DNA of 50,709 nt. It comes from Rhizobiaceae bacterium (lineage in GTDB: Bacteria; Pseudomonadota; Alphaproteobacteria; Rhizobiales; Rhizobiaceae). Positions 18,920 to 28,127 of the stretch are shown in pieces. Made by a program: the position numbers and the translations under genes. Location of the stretch: positions 1 to 50,709 of the forward strand of contig JAHBYY010000028.1 of assembly GCA_019635715.1 (NCBI GenBank), given 5' to 3'. Below the pieces are notes generated by a model. It had not been told where the DNA came from, ran no database searches, and worked only from the letters and a program-made list of their open reading frames with translations. Every line of letters begins with the position of its first letter. The first letter of the stretch is position 1.

Positions 18920-19098
18920 GGCGGTCTCCTGGGCGGGGCGCAAAGGCTTAGCGCGCACCTTGCCTGCCTGCAACACTCGCCGGATTGTGAACGATCTGTC
19001 AGCGAACGGGGCGCTTTTCCTGAACGACGGACGCGATATCTGTTGCGGCGAAGCGGACGTGCCGATCGCACCCGCGCAGAAACCTGAAGGAGATGAAG

Positions 19099-19698
19099 AT
19101 GGCCAAGGTACTTGTGCTCTACTATTCGAGCTGGGGCCACATGGAGCAGATGGCGAAGGCCGCCGCCGAGGGCGCAAGGGAGGCCGGCGCCACGGTCACC
19201 ATCAAGCGCGCTCCCGAACTCGTCCCGGAAGCCGTGGCAAAGGCGCAGTACTACAAGCTGGACCAGGAGGCAGAGATCGTCGATCCGTCCGAGCTCGGCG
19301 ACTACGACGCGGTCATCCTCGGCATCTCGACGCGCTTCGGCGCGATGTCGGCCCAGATGAAGAACGTGCTCGACCAGACCGGCGGCCTGTGGGCCAAGGG
19401 CGCGCTGCTCAACAAGGTCGGCTCGGTGATGGCCTCGACAGCCACCCAGCACGGCGGCCAGGAACTGGCGCTGATCAACGCACAGGTGTTCATGCAGCAT
19501 CACGGCATGATCATCGTGCCGCTGTCCTATGCCTATCAGGGCCAGTCGGGCAATGACGTGGTTCGCGGCGGCGCTCCCTACGGCATGACCACCACCTCCG
19601 ACACCGACGGCTCGCGCCAGCCCTCGGCCCAGGAACTGGAAGGCGCAAAGTTCCAGGGCAAGCGCGTGGCGGAGATCGCGATCAAGCTGCACGGCTGA
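19099..19698 (+). CDS. wrbA: NAD(P)H:quinone oxidoreductase WrbA
   Basis: FMN-dependent flavodoxin-like quinone reductase of 199 aa that protects against quinone and oxidative stress. The start [19 protein letters not shown] contains the phosphate-binding loop, and [20 protein letters not shown] and [12 protein letters not shown] are WrbA signatures. ATG at 19099 is preferred over 19093 because AAGGAG at about 19087 sits six bases before it, whereas the earlier ATG would abut the ribosome site. The length equals the family norm. It has its own promoter region, shared with the divergent CinA-like gene. Confidence 0.95.
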   Translation: MAKVLVLYYSSWGHMEQMAKAAAEGAREAGATVTIKRAPELVPEAVAKAQYYKLDQEAEIVDPSELGDYDAVILGISTRFGAMSAQMKNVLDQTGGLWAKGALLNKVGSVMASTATQHGGQELALINAQVFMQHHGMIIVPLSYAYQGQSGNDVVRGGAPYGMTTTSDTDGSRQPSAQELEGAKFQGKRVAEIAIKLHG

Positions 19699-19777
19699 CC
19701 GCGACGCCCAAGGAACCACGGTCGGGCGACCTCGGTGCGACCGGCCGGCGGCAGCATTCCGATTGCGTTGACCATGT

Positions 19778-19799
19778 GCCCGGCCCGTGTTGGCCGGGC
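19778..19799 (+). terminator. Hairpin after wrbA
   Basis: GCCCGGCC and GGCCGGGC pair perfectly around a six-base loop, about 80 bp after the wrbA stop and 64 bp before the hydrolase gene. There is no clear T run, so it is a weak intrinsic terminator or an mRNA end stabiliser. Confidence 0.4.
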
Positions 19800-19862
19800 C
19801 TGTTGCGTCGGCGGTGCCTCGGCTAGCATTGTCGGCATGCAGAATGGACATTTGCCGCCGTG

Positions 19863-20864
19863 ATGGCAGAGACGCTTGCCGGGCTGGTGGCGGCCGCCTT
19901 CCTGATCGTCAGCTTCGTGACGGGCTATTTCGTGCTGGCGACGCGGCGCATCGCCGCCGAGGCCGAGCGGCGGATTCCCCTGGCCGGACGCCTCGTCGAG
20001 ATCGGCGGCAACAGTCTGCATGTCGTCGAGGCAGGGCAGGGGCGTCCGATCCTGTTCCTGCACGGGCTCGGCGGGCAGCTTCATCATTTCCGCCACACCC
20101 TGTTCGACCGGCTGGCCGGCGATTTCCGCCTGATCGCCGTCGACAGGCCCGGCTCGGGATATTCGACGCGTGCCGCCGGCAGCTCGGGCCGGCTGACGGA
20201 GCAGGCAAAGATCCTTGCGGCGCTGATCGAAGAATTGGGCCTGGAGCGGCCGCTGATCGTCGGCCATTCCTTCGGCGGCGCCGTCGCCCTAGCGCTCGGC
20301 CTCGACAGTCCGCGCAAGGTTGCCGGGCTCGCCCTGATCTCGCCGCTGACCCACATGCGCGACAGCGTGCCGCCGGAATTCCGGCCACTCTACATACGAT
20401 CCGCGTGGAAGCGGAGGATACTCGCCAACACAGTCGCCATCCCCACGGCGCTCAAATATGCTCCCCGGACGCTGGACTTCGTGTTCGGGCCGCAAGCCGC
20501 GCCGAAGGATTATGTCGTGGGCGGCGGCGGCCTGCTGGGCCTGCGGCCCAGCCACTACGAGGCGACCGTCATGGACCTGGTCGGCATCGAGGCGGACCTC
20601 GGCGCCATGCAGGCGCGCTACGCCGAACTCGACATGCCGGTGGGCGTGCTTTTCGGAACCGCGGACCGCGTGCTTCGCCCGGAGGAGCACGGCCAGCCGC
20701 TCGCCGGCACGGTCCGCGACTTCGAACTCGAATTGCTCGACGGCATCGGCCACATGCCGCAGTTCGTCGCGGCCGATGCGACGGAGGCGTTCATCCGGCG
20801 CATGGCGGCCAAAGCCTTCTTCGATGCCGGCCGCCCGCCCTTCTCCGACGAAGATGCCGGGTAG
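19863..20864 (+). CDS. Alpha/beta hydrolase, membrane-anchored
   Basis: Serine hydrolase of 333 aa. One N-terminal transmembrane segment (about 5-27) anchors it. The oxyanion region is HGLG (67-70), the nucleophile elbow GHSFGG places S136 as the catalytic serine, LFGTADRVL supplies the acid and GIGHMPQF the histidine. The product should act on an ester, amide or related bond, but the substrate is unknown. GTG at 19860 lies one codon upstream and could be the start. It ends 5 bp before the convergent SH3 gene. Confidence 0.85.
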   Translation: MAETLAGLVAAAFLIVSFVTGYFVLATRRIAAEAERRIPLAGRLVEIGGNSLHVVEAGQGRPILFLHGLGGQLHHFRHTLFDRLAGDFRLIAVDRPGSGYSTRAAGSSGRLTEQAKILAALIEELGLERPLIVGHSFGGAVALALGLDSPRKVAGLALISPLTHMRDSVPPEFRPLYIRSAWKRRILANTVAIPTALKYAPRTLDFVFGPQAAPKDYVVGGGGLLGLRPSHYEATVMDLVGIEADLGAMQARYAELDMPVGVLFGTADRVLRPEEHGQPLAGTVRDFELELLDGIGHMPQFVAADATEAFIRRMAAKAFFDAGRPPFSDEDAG

Positions 20865-20869
20865 GACCT

Positions 20870-21181
20870 TTAGTAACCGCAGGAATTGCGCATCCAGCGC
20901 GCATGCGCCCAGCCGTCGATCCCGCCCATGGCGACGCGGTACCAGTTGCCGCGCCGGTCGAAGATCTCGACCGTATCGCCGTTGAAGAGCTGGCCCACCA
21001 TGCGGGCGCTCGAGGAAGGCCGGGCCCGCACGGCCAGGAAGCCGGTCCCCTTGGCCAGGTTGTATCTGCCCGACAGGCCGTGGACGGTTCCCTCGCAGTA
21101 CTGCGCCGCCGCGCTGCCGCTGCCAAGGCCGAATGCCAGCGCCGCGCCGGCGAATGCGATAAGTGCGGAACGTCTGTCCAT
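20870..21181 (-). CDS. Secreted SH3-like domain protein
   Basis: Small exported protein of 103 aa. A signal peptide (MDRRSALIAFAG..., cleavage near SAAAQ) is followed by a bacterial SH3 domain with LAVRARPSSSARMVGQL, NGDTVEIFDRRGNWYRV and WAHARWM, a fold that often binds cell-wall peptides. Two cysteines (in QYCEG and NSCGY) could form a disulfide. ATG at 21181 follows GGGGGA at about six bases. It lies 66 bp downstream of the lipoprotein gene on the same strand. Confidence 0.85.
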   Translation of the reverse strand: MDRRSALIAFAGAALAFGLGSGSAAAQYCEGTVHGLSGRYNLAKGTGFLAVRARPSSSARMVGQLFNGDTVEIFDRRGNWYRVAMGGIDGWAHARWMRNSCGY

Positions 21182-21247
21182 GAAGATCCCCCCATCTGTG
21201 CCGTCGCGACAGTCGAAGCCGATTGTGTCGGCGTCACGGCGGACCGG

Positions 21248-21925
21248 TCACCCTGAGCAGCCCGGCCCACCGCCCTTTCGCACACTTCCGCCCGAAACCA
21301 GCGCATTGGCGACGAAGTCGAGCGCCGCCGGTTCCTTGGAAACGCCCCAGTGGTCGTATCTGCCGCCCTGTGGATGGCGTCGAGACCAGTCGACGCGCTC
21401 GATCGATCCGGTGAAGCGACTGCCGGCTTGCAGGCGGCGGGACAGGCTGAAGGCACCCGCCGAACCGTACATGTCGATGGCGCGCCGGACGTTGCAGGGT
21501 ACCGGCGTGGGGTCGTAGGCCTCGAAGACGAGCAGGGTCTGCACGGCCACGCCTGCAGCGCGCAGCCGTTCCGCGAAGCGCGTCGCCGCGCCGCCGCCCA
21601 TCGAGTAGCCGCCGACCGAGACGGGAATGCTCCTGTGGTCGGGCTGCGACATGAAATTGTCCGCCGCGGCCCGCCACTGCGACGGGTTGTAGACGTCGGC
21701 GCGCACCCCGGCATCGCGGATCCGCTGCGTCAGGGTGTACATGCCGCTGTGCGCCATCGTGTCGCCGGCAGGTGTCAGTCCGGCAAAAAGATAGACGACA
21801 CCGCCTTTCGCAGCTTCCGGATTTGGGCGACCGCCCGGCTGCACGACCGTCGTGGTGCAGGCGGACAGCGCGAGGAGCAAAAGGGCGGTTGCGGCAGAAG
21901 GAAGGCGGTAAGGACGGACGGGCAA
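21248..21925 (-). CDS. Lipoprotein with alpha/beta hydrolase-like fold
   Basis: Predicted lipoprotein of 225 aa. The signal peptide ends in the lipobox LSAC, so the mature N-terminus is a lipidated cysteine. GGYSMGGGA resembles a serine hydrolase nucleophile elbow, and ALDFVANALV is near the C-terminus; a full catalytic triad is not obvious. The start is TTG at 21925, because no ATG or GTG precedes the signal peptide; AAGGAG lies about 11 bases before it. The role is unknown; similar small exported hydrolase-fold proteins are common and uncharacterised in this group. Confidence 0.72.
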   Translation of the reverse strand: MPVRPYRLPSAATALLLLALSACTTTVVQPGGRPNPEAAKGGVVYLFAGLTPAGDTMAHSGMYTLTQRIRDAGVRADVYNPSQWRAAADNFMSQPDHRSIPVSVGGYSMGGGAATRFAERLRAAGVAVQTLLVFEAYDPTPVPCNVRRAIDMYGSAGAFSLSRRLQAGSRFTGSIERVDWSRRHPQGGRYDHWGVSKEPAALDFVANALVSGGSVRKGGGPGCSG

Positions 21926-22417
21926 GGCGGGAGGCGCTCCTTTACAAGGGTCCCGGATACCGCCCCACCGGTGTCTCGACCTTGCTAACCTGCCGGCCGC
22001 CGATTTTGTTCCCTCCCGGTTGAACGACGTTGCGCCGCCGCTGGCCGGCGGTCCTGTGCGCTCGGCGCGTCGGGCCTTCGGCGCCGCGGGATCCAGCGGC
22101 GGGCAGGGTACCGGCCCGCGATGCGCCCTGCCGTGCCGCTGATGAAAAATGTCGGGCCGGAGATCGGCCGAAAAGTCGTGGTGATCGCCGTGGGCACAGT
22201 CCTCAAGCCTGTACCGCGCAGCCTTGCCGCTGCCTCAGGCGAAAGTGGTGGACGAGTTGCCCGGCGAGCAAAGCTGCGACAGTGGCCGCGCCGGGAAGTC
22301 TCCTCAATATAGATTCAGGGTCAAATACCAGATTGAGAATTTTTTAAGATTGCGGGTCGCGGGTTTTGGATAGTTTCGTTTGGCAATTCGATTGCATAGC
22401 TAAGTTGGGAGGACATG
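21926..22417. other. Intergenic region with sugar-operon promoter
   Basis: No convincing gene is seen in the first 350 bp; open frames there show no conserved features. The last 100 bp are AT-rich (for example AATTTTTTAAGATTG near 22340) and must hold the promoter of the sugar ABC operon. No regulator gene (LacI, ROK, DeoR) is next to the operon, so any repressor is encoded elsewhere. Confidence 0.4.
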
Positions 22418-23560
22418 ATGACTATTTTGAAAGTGCGGCTTGCCGCGCTCGCCTCTGCCGTTTGCCTTGGCGTAGCTGCCCTTGGTTCTGCCTACGCGGA
22501 TGAAACAGCGCCGGCCCGTGCTTCGCGCTCCTATCTCTGGCACAATGGCCCTGTCGCGTTCACCGATACGAGCGCCTTCAAGAAGGAAGGCCCGTACACG
22601 ATCGGCTTCTCGAACGCTTCGATCTCGAACATCTGGGCGGTCGGGTTCCTCCACGCGCTCGAACATTCGGCCGAGAAGCACAAGGACAAGATCAAGAAGC
22701 TGATCATCACCGACGCCAACGACAATCCGACCAAGCAGGTCTCCGACATTCAGGATCTGATCCAGCGCAATGTCGACCTTCTGATCATTCGGCCTTCGAC
22801 CGAAGCGGTCGACGCCGCCGTCGTTCGCGCGATCAAGCAGGGTATCCCTGTCGTGCTCGCCGACCGCCGCACGGCAACCGACGACTACACCTCGTTCGTC
22901 ACCGCCGACGACTGGGGGATGGGTCGTTCCATGGCTCTCTGGATGGTCGAGAAGCTCGGCGGCAAGGGCAATGTCGTGCTGCTCTCGGGCATTGCCGGCG
23001 CAAGCCCCGCTGAGCTCCGCGCCCAGGCCGCGATGGAAGTGTTCAACCAGTACCCGGACATCAAGGTGCTCGACCGCCAGTTCACCGACTGGAGCCCTGC
23101 CAAGGGTAAGACGGTCATGGCCGCCCTGATCCAGAAGTATGGCCAGGACATCGATGGCGTTTGGTCGGACGCCGGCCTGCAGGCATCCGGTGCGATGGAG
23201 GCCTATGTCGCGGCCGGCGTGAAGGACGGCGAGATCCCGCCGATGACCTGCCAGGATCTGAACTCCTGCTGGGTCAATGCCATCAAGCACAAGGTGCCGA
23301 TGATGAGCATCGACAACCCGCCGGCTGGCGGCGGCGTGGCGATGGATGTGGCGATCAAGGTGCTCGAAGGTCTCCCCGTTCCGCACAACAATTTCATCGA
23401 CTCCACGATCACCGTGACCAAGGGCGATGAGACGCCGTCCGTCAAGGCCGACATCCCGGCCGAGGACTATGCCAAGATGGACGCCCCCGGCGATCTGATC
23501 CTGTCGACCGGCATCCCCAACTACGATCCCAAGACGTTCACTGCGGACTACCCGCGCTGA
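22418..23560 (+). CDS. Sugar ABC transporter substrate-binding protein
   Basis: Periplasmic binding protein of 380 aa for a CUT2 (ribose/xylose-type) importer. The signal peptide is about 27 residues with cleavage near SAYA-DE. The ribose-binding-protein fold is seen in YTIGFSNASISNIWAVGF, the IQRNVDLLIIRPS segment and GVWSDAGLQASGAMEAY. ATG at 22418 has GGAGG at 5-nt spacing; ATG at 22415 is only two bases away from it. A strong hairpin after the stop separates it from the ATPase gene. The sugar cannot be assigned; the isomerase at the operon end suggests a pentose, tetrose or polyol derivative. Confidence 0.92.
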   Translation: MTILKVRLAALASAVCLGVAALGSAYADETAPARASRSYLWHNGPVAFTDTSAFKKEGPYTIGFSNASISNIWAVGFLHALEHSAEKHKDKIKKLIITDANDNPTKQVSDIQDLIQRNVDLLIIRPSTEAVDAAVVRAIKQGIPVVLADRRTATDDYTSFVTADDWGMGRSMALWMVEKLGGKGNVVLLSGIAGASPAELRAQAAMEVFNQYPDIKVLDRQFTDWSPAKGKTVMAALIQKYGQDIDGVWSDAGLQASGAMEAYVAAGVKDGEIPPMTCQDLNSCWVNAIKHKVPMMSIDNPPAGGGVAMDVAIKVLEGLPVPHNNFIDSTITVTKGDETPSVKADIPAEDYAKMDAPGDLILSTGIPNYDPKTFTADYPR

Positions 23561-23569
23561 CGGCTTGCC

Positions 23570-23603
23570 AGGCCCGCCCGCGCATCGGTGCGCGGGCGGG
23601 CCT
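23570..23603 (+). terminator. Intercistronic hairpin between binding protein and ATPase genes
   Basis: Two perfect 15-nt arms, AGGCCCGCCCGCGCA and its complement, enclose the loop TCGG ten bases after the binding-protein stop. There is no T tract, so it most likely causes partial termination or protects the 3' end of the binding-protein mRNA, giving excess binding protein over the membrane parts. Confidence 0.6.
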
Positions 23604-23663
23604 GCTGTCGACCGCCTTCCCGATTTCCATGTCCAAACTCTCAACTGTTTTCCGGATGTTCCA

Positions 23664-25145
23664 GTGATCCGCCTGTCGGCGATTTCGAAAAGCTTTCCCG
23701 GTGTGAAGGCGCTTCAGGACGTGTCCTTCGAGGCGCGCGCCGGCGAGGTTCATGCGTTGCTCGGTGAAAACGGCAGCGGCAAGTCCACGCTGACCAAGAT
23801 CATCGGGGGCCTGTACCAGCCGGACGCCGGCAAGATCGAATATGACGGCGCGGTGGCGCGGTGGTCGCGGACCCGCGACGCAAGCGATGCCGGCATCCAC
23901 GTGATCTACCAGGAGCACGTGATGTTCCAGGATCTCACGGTCGCCGAGAACGTGTTCATCTCGGAGCAGCCGCTCAATCGCTTCGGATTTGTCGACTATG
24001 CGCAGATGGAACGCCGCGCCGCCGAGGCGCTGAAGCAGCTCGGCACCGACATCGACGTCAGGCGCCTGGTGAAGACGCTGTCGGTCGCCGAGCAGCAGAT
24101 GGTCGAGATCGCCAAGGCGCTGGTCGGCACGATCAAGGTGCTGATCCTGGATGAGCCGACGGCGGTGATTGCCGGCCGCGAAGTGGAGCTCCTGTTCGAA
24201 CGCATCGCGATGTTGCGCTCGCGCGGCGTGGCGGTGATCTACATCTCGCACCGCCTCGAGGAGATTTTTCGCATTGCCGACCGGGTCACCGTTCTGAAGG
24301 ACGGCAGGCTGGTCGGCACCTGCCCGATCGCCGAGGTGGACCGGGAGAAGCTGGTGTCGATGATGGTCGGGCGCAAGCTGTCCGACTATTTCCCGCCGAA
24401 GACGCCCGTCCGCCCGGACGCGCCGATCGTGCTGGAGGCCAAGGACGTCAACGTCGGATCCCGGGTTCGCAACGCCAGCTTCGCCTTGCGCGCCGGCGAA
24501 ATCGTCGGCCTGTCCGGCATGGTGGGGTCGGGTCGAACGGAACTCGCCATGGCGGTCTTTGGCGGACTGCCGATGTCCGGCGGCCGCGTGACCATCGACG
24601 GTACCGCCTACGAACGGACGGCGCCGATGCAGTCGATCCGCAACGGTGTCGGCATGCTGACCGAGGACCGCAAGGCCGAAGGTCTGATGCTCAACATGAA
24701 CATCGCCCAAAACATCAGCGCCGCCTCGCTTCAGGAGATCGCCTCGGGACTGTTCCTCGACAGCCGCCGCGAGCTGGATATCGCGGTCCGCGAGATGGAC
24801 GCTTTCAAGGTCGCGGCGCCCGGCCCGATGACCAAGGTGCTCGGTCTCTCCGGCGGCAATCAGCAGAAGGTGCTGTTCGGTCGCTGGGTCCATGCCTGCA
24901 AGAAGGTGCTGCTGCTCGACGAGCCCACGCGTGGCGTCGATGTCGGCGCCAAGGCGGAGATTTATCGGCTGATCCGAACCTTGGCCGACCAGGGCTTGGC
25001 GATCCTCGTGATCAGCTCCGAACTGCCCGAGATCATCGGTCTGTCCAATCGCGTGCTGGTGATGCGGGACGGCGAAATCCGCGGCGAACTTCTCGGTGAC
25101 GATATCGGCGAGGAGAACATCATGGCCTTGGCCACGCACCACTGA
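23664..25145 (+). CDS. Sugar ABC transporter ATP-binding protein (CUT2)
   Basis: Cytoplasmic ATPase of 493 aa with two fused nucleotide-binding domains, as in RbsA/XylG/AraG. Domain 1 has GENGSGKS (34-41), a signature variant LSVAEQQMVEIAKAL and Walker B LILDEPT. Domain 2 has a degenerate Walker A (GMVGSGRTEL), the signature LSGGNQQ (395-401) and LLLDEPTRGVDVG, the usual pattern for this subfamily. The frame has no ATG near the domain start, so GTG at 23664 (MIRLSAISKSFPG) is taken; no strong ribosome site is seen. It drives the two permeases that follow. Confidence 0.92.
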   Translation: MIRLSAISKSFPGVKALQDVSFEARAGEVHALLGENGSGKSTLTKIIGGLYQPDAGKIEYDGAVARWSRTRDASDAGIHVIYQEHVMFQDLTVAENVFISEQPLNRFGFVDYAQMERRAAEALKQLGTDIDVRRLVKTLSVAEQQMVEIAKALVGTIKVLILDEPTAVIAGREVELLFERIAMLRSRGVAVIYISHRLEEIFRIADRVTVLKDGRLVGTCPIAEVDREKLVSMMVGRKLSDYFPPKTPVRPDAPIVLEAKDVNVGSRVRNASFALRAGEIVGLSGMVGSGRTELAMAVFGGLPMSGGRVTIDGTAYERTAPMQSIRNGVGMLTEDRKAEGLMLNMNIAQNISAASLQEIASGLFLDSRRELDIAVREMDAFKVAAPGPMTKVLGLSGGNQQKVLFGRWVHACKKVLLLDEPTRGVDVGAKAEIYRLIRTLADQGLAILVISSELPEIIGLSNRVLVMRDGEIRGELLGDDIGEENIMALATHH

Positions 25146-25162
25146 GGATCCGGGCCGGAATT

Positions 25163-26104
25163 ATGAAGACCCTGTTTCAGAAAAACCCCGCAATCCTTGG
25201 CGTCCTTGGCCTGCTGCTGCTGCTGCTGGCGGTGGGCTTCATCTTCAACGAGGATTTCCGGTCAGTCCGCAACCTGCAGAATGTCTATGAGCAATCGGCG
25301 CCGCTGGCCTTCGTGTCGCTCGGCCAGACGGTCGTGATTCTGACGCGCGGCATCGATCTGTCGCTGGATGCCCAGATCGCGCTGCTTTCCTCTCTGGCCT
25401 CGGGCCTGATCGACAACCAGCCGGAGAGGGTGTTGCCGGTCGTGCTGGGGGCGCTGGTGCTCGGTACGTTCATCGGCGTGATCAACGGTGCGTTGATCGT
25501 GATCCTGAGGATCCACGCCTTGATCATAACGCTCGGCATGGCCGCCATATTGCAGGGCTGCGCGCTGCTCTACACGCTGAGCCCGGTCGGCGGCATTCCG
25601 ATCGACTACGACTTCTTCGCCTATGGCCGGGTGGCGGGCATCCCGGTCGGTACGACTGTGGCGGTGCTGCTGTTCATCGTCGTCGGCCTGTTTCTCAAAT
25701 ATACGCGTCTCGGACGGCAGATCTTCGCGTTCGGCGGCGATCCCCATGCCGCGACCATGGTCGGCATCCGGACGACGCGCGTCACTCTTTTCACCTACGG
25801 ATTGGCCGGCTTCCTGACGGCGGTCACGGCGATCTATCTCGTCAGTCGCCTCGGCGTCGGCAATCCGGTGGCCGATGGCGGCTTCAATCTCGGATCGATC
25901 ACCGCCGTCGTCATCGGCGGCACCATGCTCACCGGGGGGCGCGGCAGTGTTCTCGGCACCCTGCTCGGGGTCTTCCTGGTCCAACTGCTGAACAATCTGC
26001 TGAACTTCATGGACGTCTCGACCTTCTACCAATGGATGATCCAGGGGGCGATCGTCGTGGTTGCCGTGTCTCTCTACATCGAACGCAAGCGGACGCCGCA
26101 ATGA
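25163..26104 (+). CDS. Sugar ABC transporter permease 1 (CUT2)
   Basis: Inner-membrane permease of 313 aa with about ten hydrophobic helices, BPD_transp_2 family. VVILTRGIDLSLDAQIALLS and VIGGTMLTGGRGSVLGTLLGV match the conserved loops of RbsC-type proteins. It starts 17 bp after the ATPase stop, and its own stop overlaps the start of the next permease (ATGA), so it is translationally coupled. The two permeases likely form a heterodimer. Confidence 0.92.
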   Translation: MKTLFQKNPAILGVLGLLLLLLAVGFIFNEDFRSVRNLQNVYEQSAPLAFVSLGQTVVILTRGIDLSLDAQIALLSSLASGLIDNQPERVLPVVLGALVLGTFIGVINGALIVILRIHALIITLGMAAILQGCALLYTLSPVGGIPIDYDFFAYGRVAGIPVGTTVAVLLFIVVGLFLKYTRLGRQIFAFGGDPHAATMVGIRTTRVTLFTYGLAGFLTAVTAIYLVSRLGVGNPVADGGFNLGSITAVVIGGTMLTGGRGSVLGTLLGVFLVQLLNNLLNFMDVSTFYQWMIQGAIVVVAVSLYIERKRTPQ

Positions 26105-27078
26105 CCTCGACATCCCCGGAGAGCAGTCGCTACAGCAACGCGGTAGATTTCGGAACGCTGCTCGAGCGCTATGGCCTCGCGGTGTTCTGCGGCGTCCTGG
26201 TGCTCGTCACGGCGTCGATCTCGCCGGCATTCCGCTCGCCGACCAACATCCAGAACGTGTTCACCAACGTCGCGCCGCTGGGCATCGTCGTGCTCGGCCA
26301 GGCGATGGTGATCATCGTTCGCGGCTTCGACCTGTCGATCGCCTCCATGATGGCGACCGCGGCGGTCATCGCGACGCAGTTCGATGGCTGGGGAGGCATG
26401 GCGCTGCCGGCGACGCTGGTGACGACCCTCGTCGTTTCGCTGATCGTCGGCTTTGCCAACGGCTTCCTGGTGACCAAGCGCAACATGTCGCCGTTTCTGG
26501 CGACGCTGGCGACGATGATCATGCTGCAGGGCGTGCGCTTCGCGTGGACGCGGGGAGCGCCGTCGGGGCGCATTCCGCCGGAGCTCCAGGTGCTCGGGAC
26601 CGGACAGATCTACGGCATCCCGCTGAACCTCATCCTCCTGGCGATCCTGGCGCTGTTCGTGTGGACCGTGCTGACCAAGACCTCCTTCGGACGCAGCGTC
26701 TACATGATCGGCGGAAATCCGCGCGCCGCGGAACTCGTCGGCGTAAAGGTCGATCGCACCGTGATCGCCTGCTACATGGCCAGCGCGGTGCTCGCGGGCA
26801 TCGGCGGCCTGGTGCTCGTCGGCTATGTCAGCGGCGTCGACAACTGGGTCGGTCGCGGCTACGAGCTCGACTCGGTGATCGCCGCGGTCATGGGCGGTGT
26901 GGCCCTGTCGGGCGGCCGCGGCAGTGTTCTGGGCGGGATCCTCGGTGCATTCCTGCTGACCGTGATCTTCAACATCGTCCTGCTGCTGGGCTTTCCGGTC
27001 CAGTTCCAGTTCGTGGTCAAAGGCATGATCATCATTTTGGCAATGGCGATCTACCGCTTCGGCGGCAGGTCCACGTGA
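26101..27078 (+). CDS. Sugar ABC transporter permease 2 (CUT2)
   Basis: Inner-membrane permease of 325 aa, BPD_transp_2 family, paralogous to the preceding gene. VIIVRGFDLSIASMMATAAV and VMGGVALSGGRGSVLGGILG are the conserved loops. ATG at 26101 lies in the ATGA overlap with permease 1; the frame is open further upstream only because it overlaps that gene. Two different permeases rather than one homodimeric RbsC is a common variant in rhizobial CUT2 systems. Confidence 0.92.
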   Translation: MTSTSPESSRYSNAVDFGTLLERYGLAVFCGVLVLVTASISPAFRSPTNIQNVFTNVAPLGIVVLGQAMVIIVRGFDLSIASMMATAAVIATQFDGWGGMALPATLVTTLVVSLIVGFANGFLVTKRNMSPFLATLATMIMLQGVRFAWTRGAPSGRIPPELQVLGTGQIYGIPLNLILLAILALFVWTVLTKTSFGRSVYMIGGNPRAAELVGVKVDRTVIACYMASAVLAGIGGLVLVGYVSGVDNWVGRGYELDSVIAAVMGGVALSGGRGSVLGGILGAFLLTVIFNIVLLLGFPVQFQFVVKGMIIILAMAIYRFGGRST

Positions 27079-27150
27079 CCGAGTCTGCAATGGAACCCCA
27101 CTCGGCGGGACACCTAATCGCGCGCTGATCTCAACAACTGGAAACTTGCC

Positions 27151-28011
27151 ATGACGACCTTGCGTTCCGACCTGACCTTCGCCATGCCGTTCTCCAACGT
27201 GCTGCACCTGTCGTTTCCCGACAAGGTGAAGGCGACCAGGTTGGCCGGCTTCCAGCAGATGAGCATCCAGCCGCAGGAGGTGCTGAAGCTCGTCGCCGAG
27301 GGCGTCTCCATCGCCGACATGCGGGCGATGGCGGCCGACGGCGGCATCAAGATCGCGCGTCTCGACCCGCTGTGTCCCTGGGTGCCGGACTGGAAGCCGA
27401 CCAATTTCGGCGCCGACTACGCAACGGCCCACGATGTCTCGCCACGCGTCTTCTTCGACCTGTGCGACCAGTTGGGCTGCCACTTCATGAGCCTCAACGC
27501 CACCTTCCCGGCGAGCCGCTACACGACCGAACAGATCACCGGCTTCTATGCCGAGATCTGCCGGCAGGCGGCCGAACACGGCGTGACCTGCGATCTCGAA
27601 TGCATTCCGATGTGGGGCGTCGTCAGCCTCGAGCAGGGCTGGACGATCCTGCGCGACTCCGGCGCCAGCAACGGCGGCTTCGTCTTCGACTGCACCCATT
27701 TCACCCGAAGCAATCCGTCGCTGGAGACGCTTGCGGCTATTCCGGGCGAGTTGATCCACTGCGTCCAGGTGTGCGACGGCCATATTCCGATGCAGCCCGG
27801 CGTGACGCTGGAGGGCGAATGCTTCGAGCGGCTGTGGCCGGGCGACGGCGATTTCGCCATCCCGGACATCCTCGACACGCTCGACAGGACGGGCGGCCTG
27901 ACCCAGATCGGACCGGAGGTCTTCTCGGCCAAGATGGCAGCGATGTCGGCGGAAGAGGTGGCCGAGCGCTCACGGGCTTCGCTCGAGCAGTATGGCGCGC
28001 TGACGCGGTGA
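27151..28011 (+). CDS. Sugar phosphate isomerase/epimerase family protein (xylose isomerase-like TIM barrel)
   Basis: Predicted cytoplasmic enzyme of 286 aa with an AP endonuclease 2/xylose isomerase-like TIM barrel. Strand-end acids and histidines expected for a divalent metal site are seen in CDLECIPMWG, FVFDCTHFTR, HCVQVCDGH and TQIGPEVF. It follows permease 2 by 72 bp and probably processes the imported sugar by isomerisation, epimerisation or ring opening. The substrate is unknown. It is the last gene of the operon, followed by two hairpins. Confidence 0.85.
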   Translation: MTTLRSDLTFAMPFSNVLHLSFPDKVKATRLAGFQQMSIQPQEVLKLVAEGVSIADMRAMAADGGIKIARLDPLCPWVPDWKPTNFGADYATAHDVSPRVFFDLCDQLGCHFMSLNATFPASRYTTEQITGFYAEICRQAAEHGVTCDLECIPMWGVVSLEQGWTILRDSGASNGGFVFDCTHFTRSNPSLETLAAIPGELIHCVQVCDGHIPMQPGVTLEGECFERLWPGDGDFAIPDILDTLDRTGGLTQIGPEVFSAKMAAMSAEEVAERSRASLEQYGALTR

Positions 28012-28039
28012 GACGGCGGCGGGGGGCACCCGTTTCGGT

Positions 28040-28058
28040 GGAGCCGGCCGGCGGCTCC
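28040..28058 (+). terminator. Hairpin after the sugar operon
   Basis: GGAGCCG and CGGCTCC pair around a five-base loop, about 28 bp after the isomerase stop. No T tract follows, so termination is only suggested. Confidence 0.35.
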
Positions 28059-28127
28059 GCGGCACGCCGACCCGTGCAGCCGGCAGCGCCACCTCCGCCC
28101 GACGCGGCGGATGCGCATCCTCGCCGA

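Noticed and set aside
22121-22312. 63-codon plus-strand frame before the sugar operon
   Set aside because: No ribosome site, no recognisable features and overlapping alternative frames; probably non-coding.
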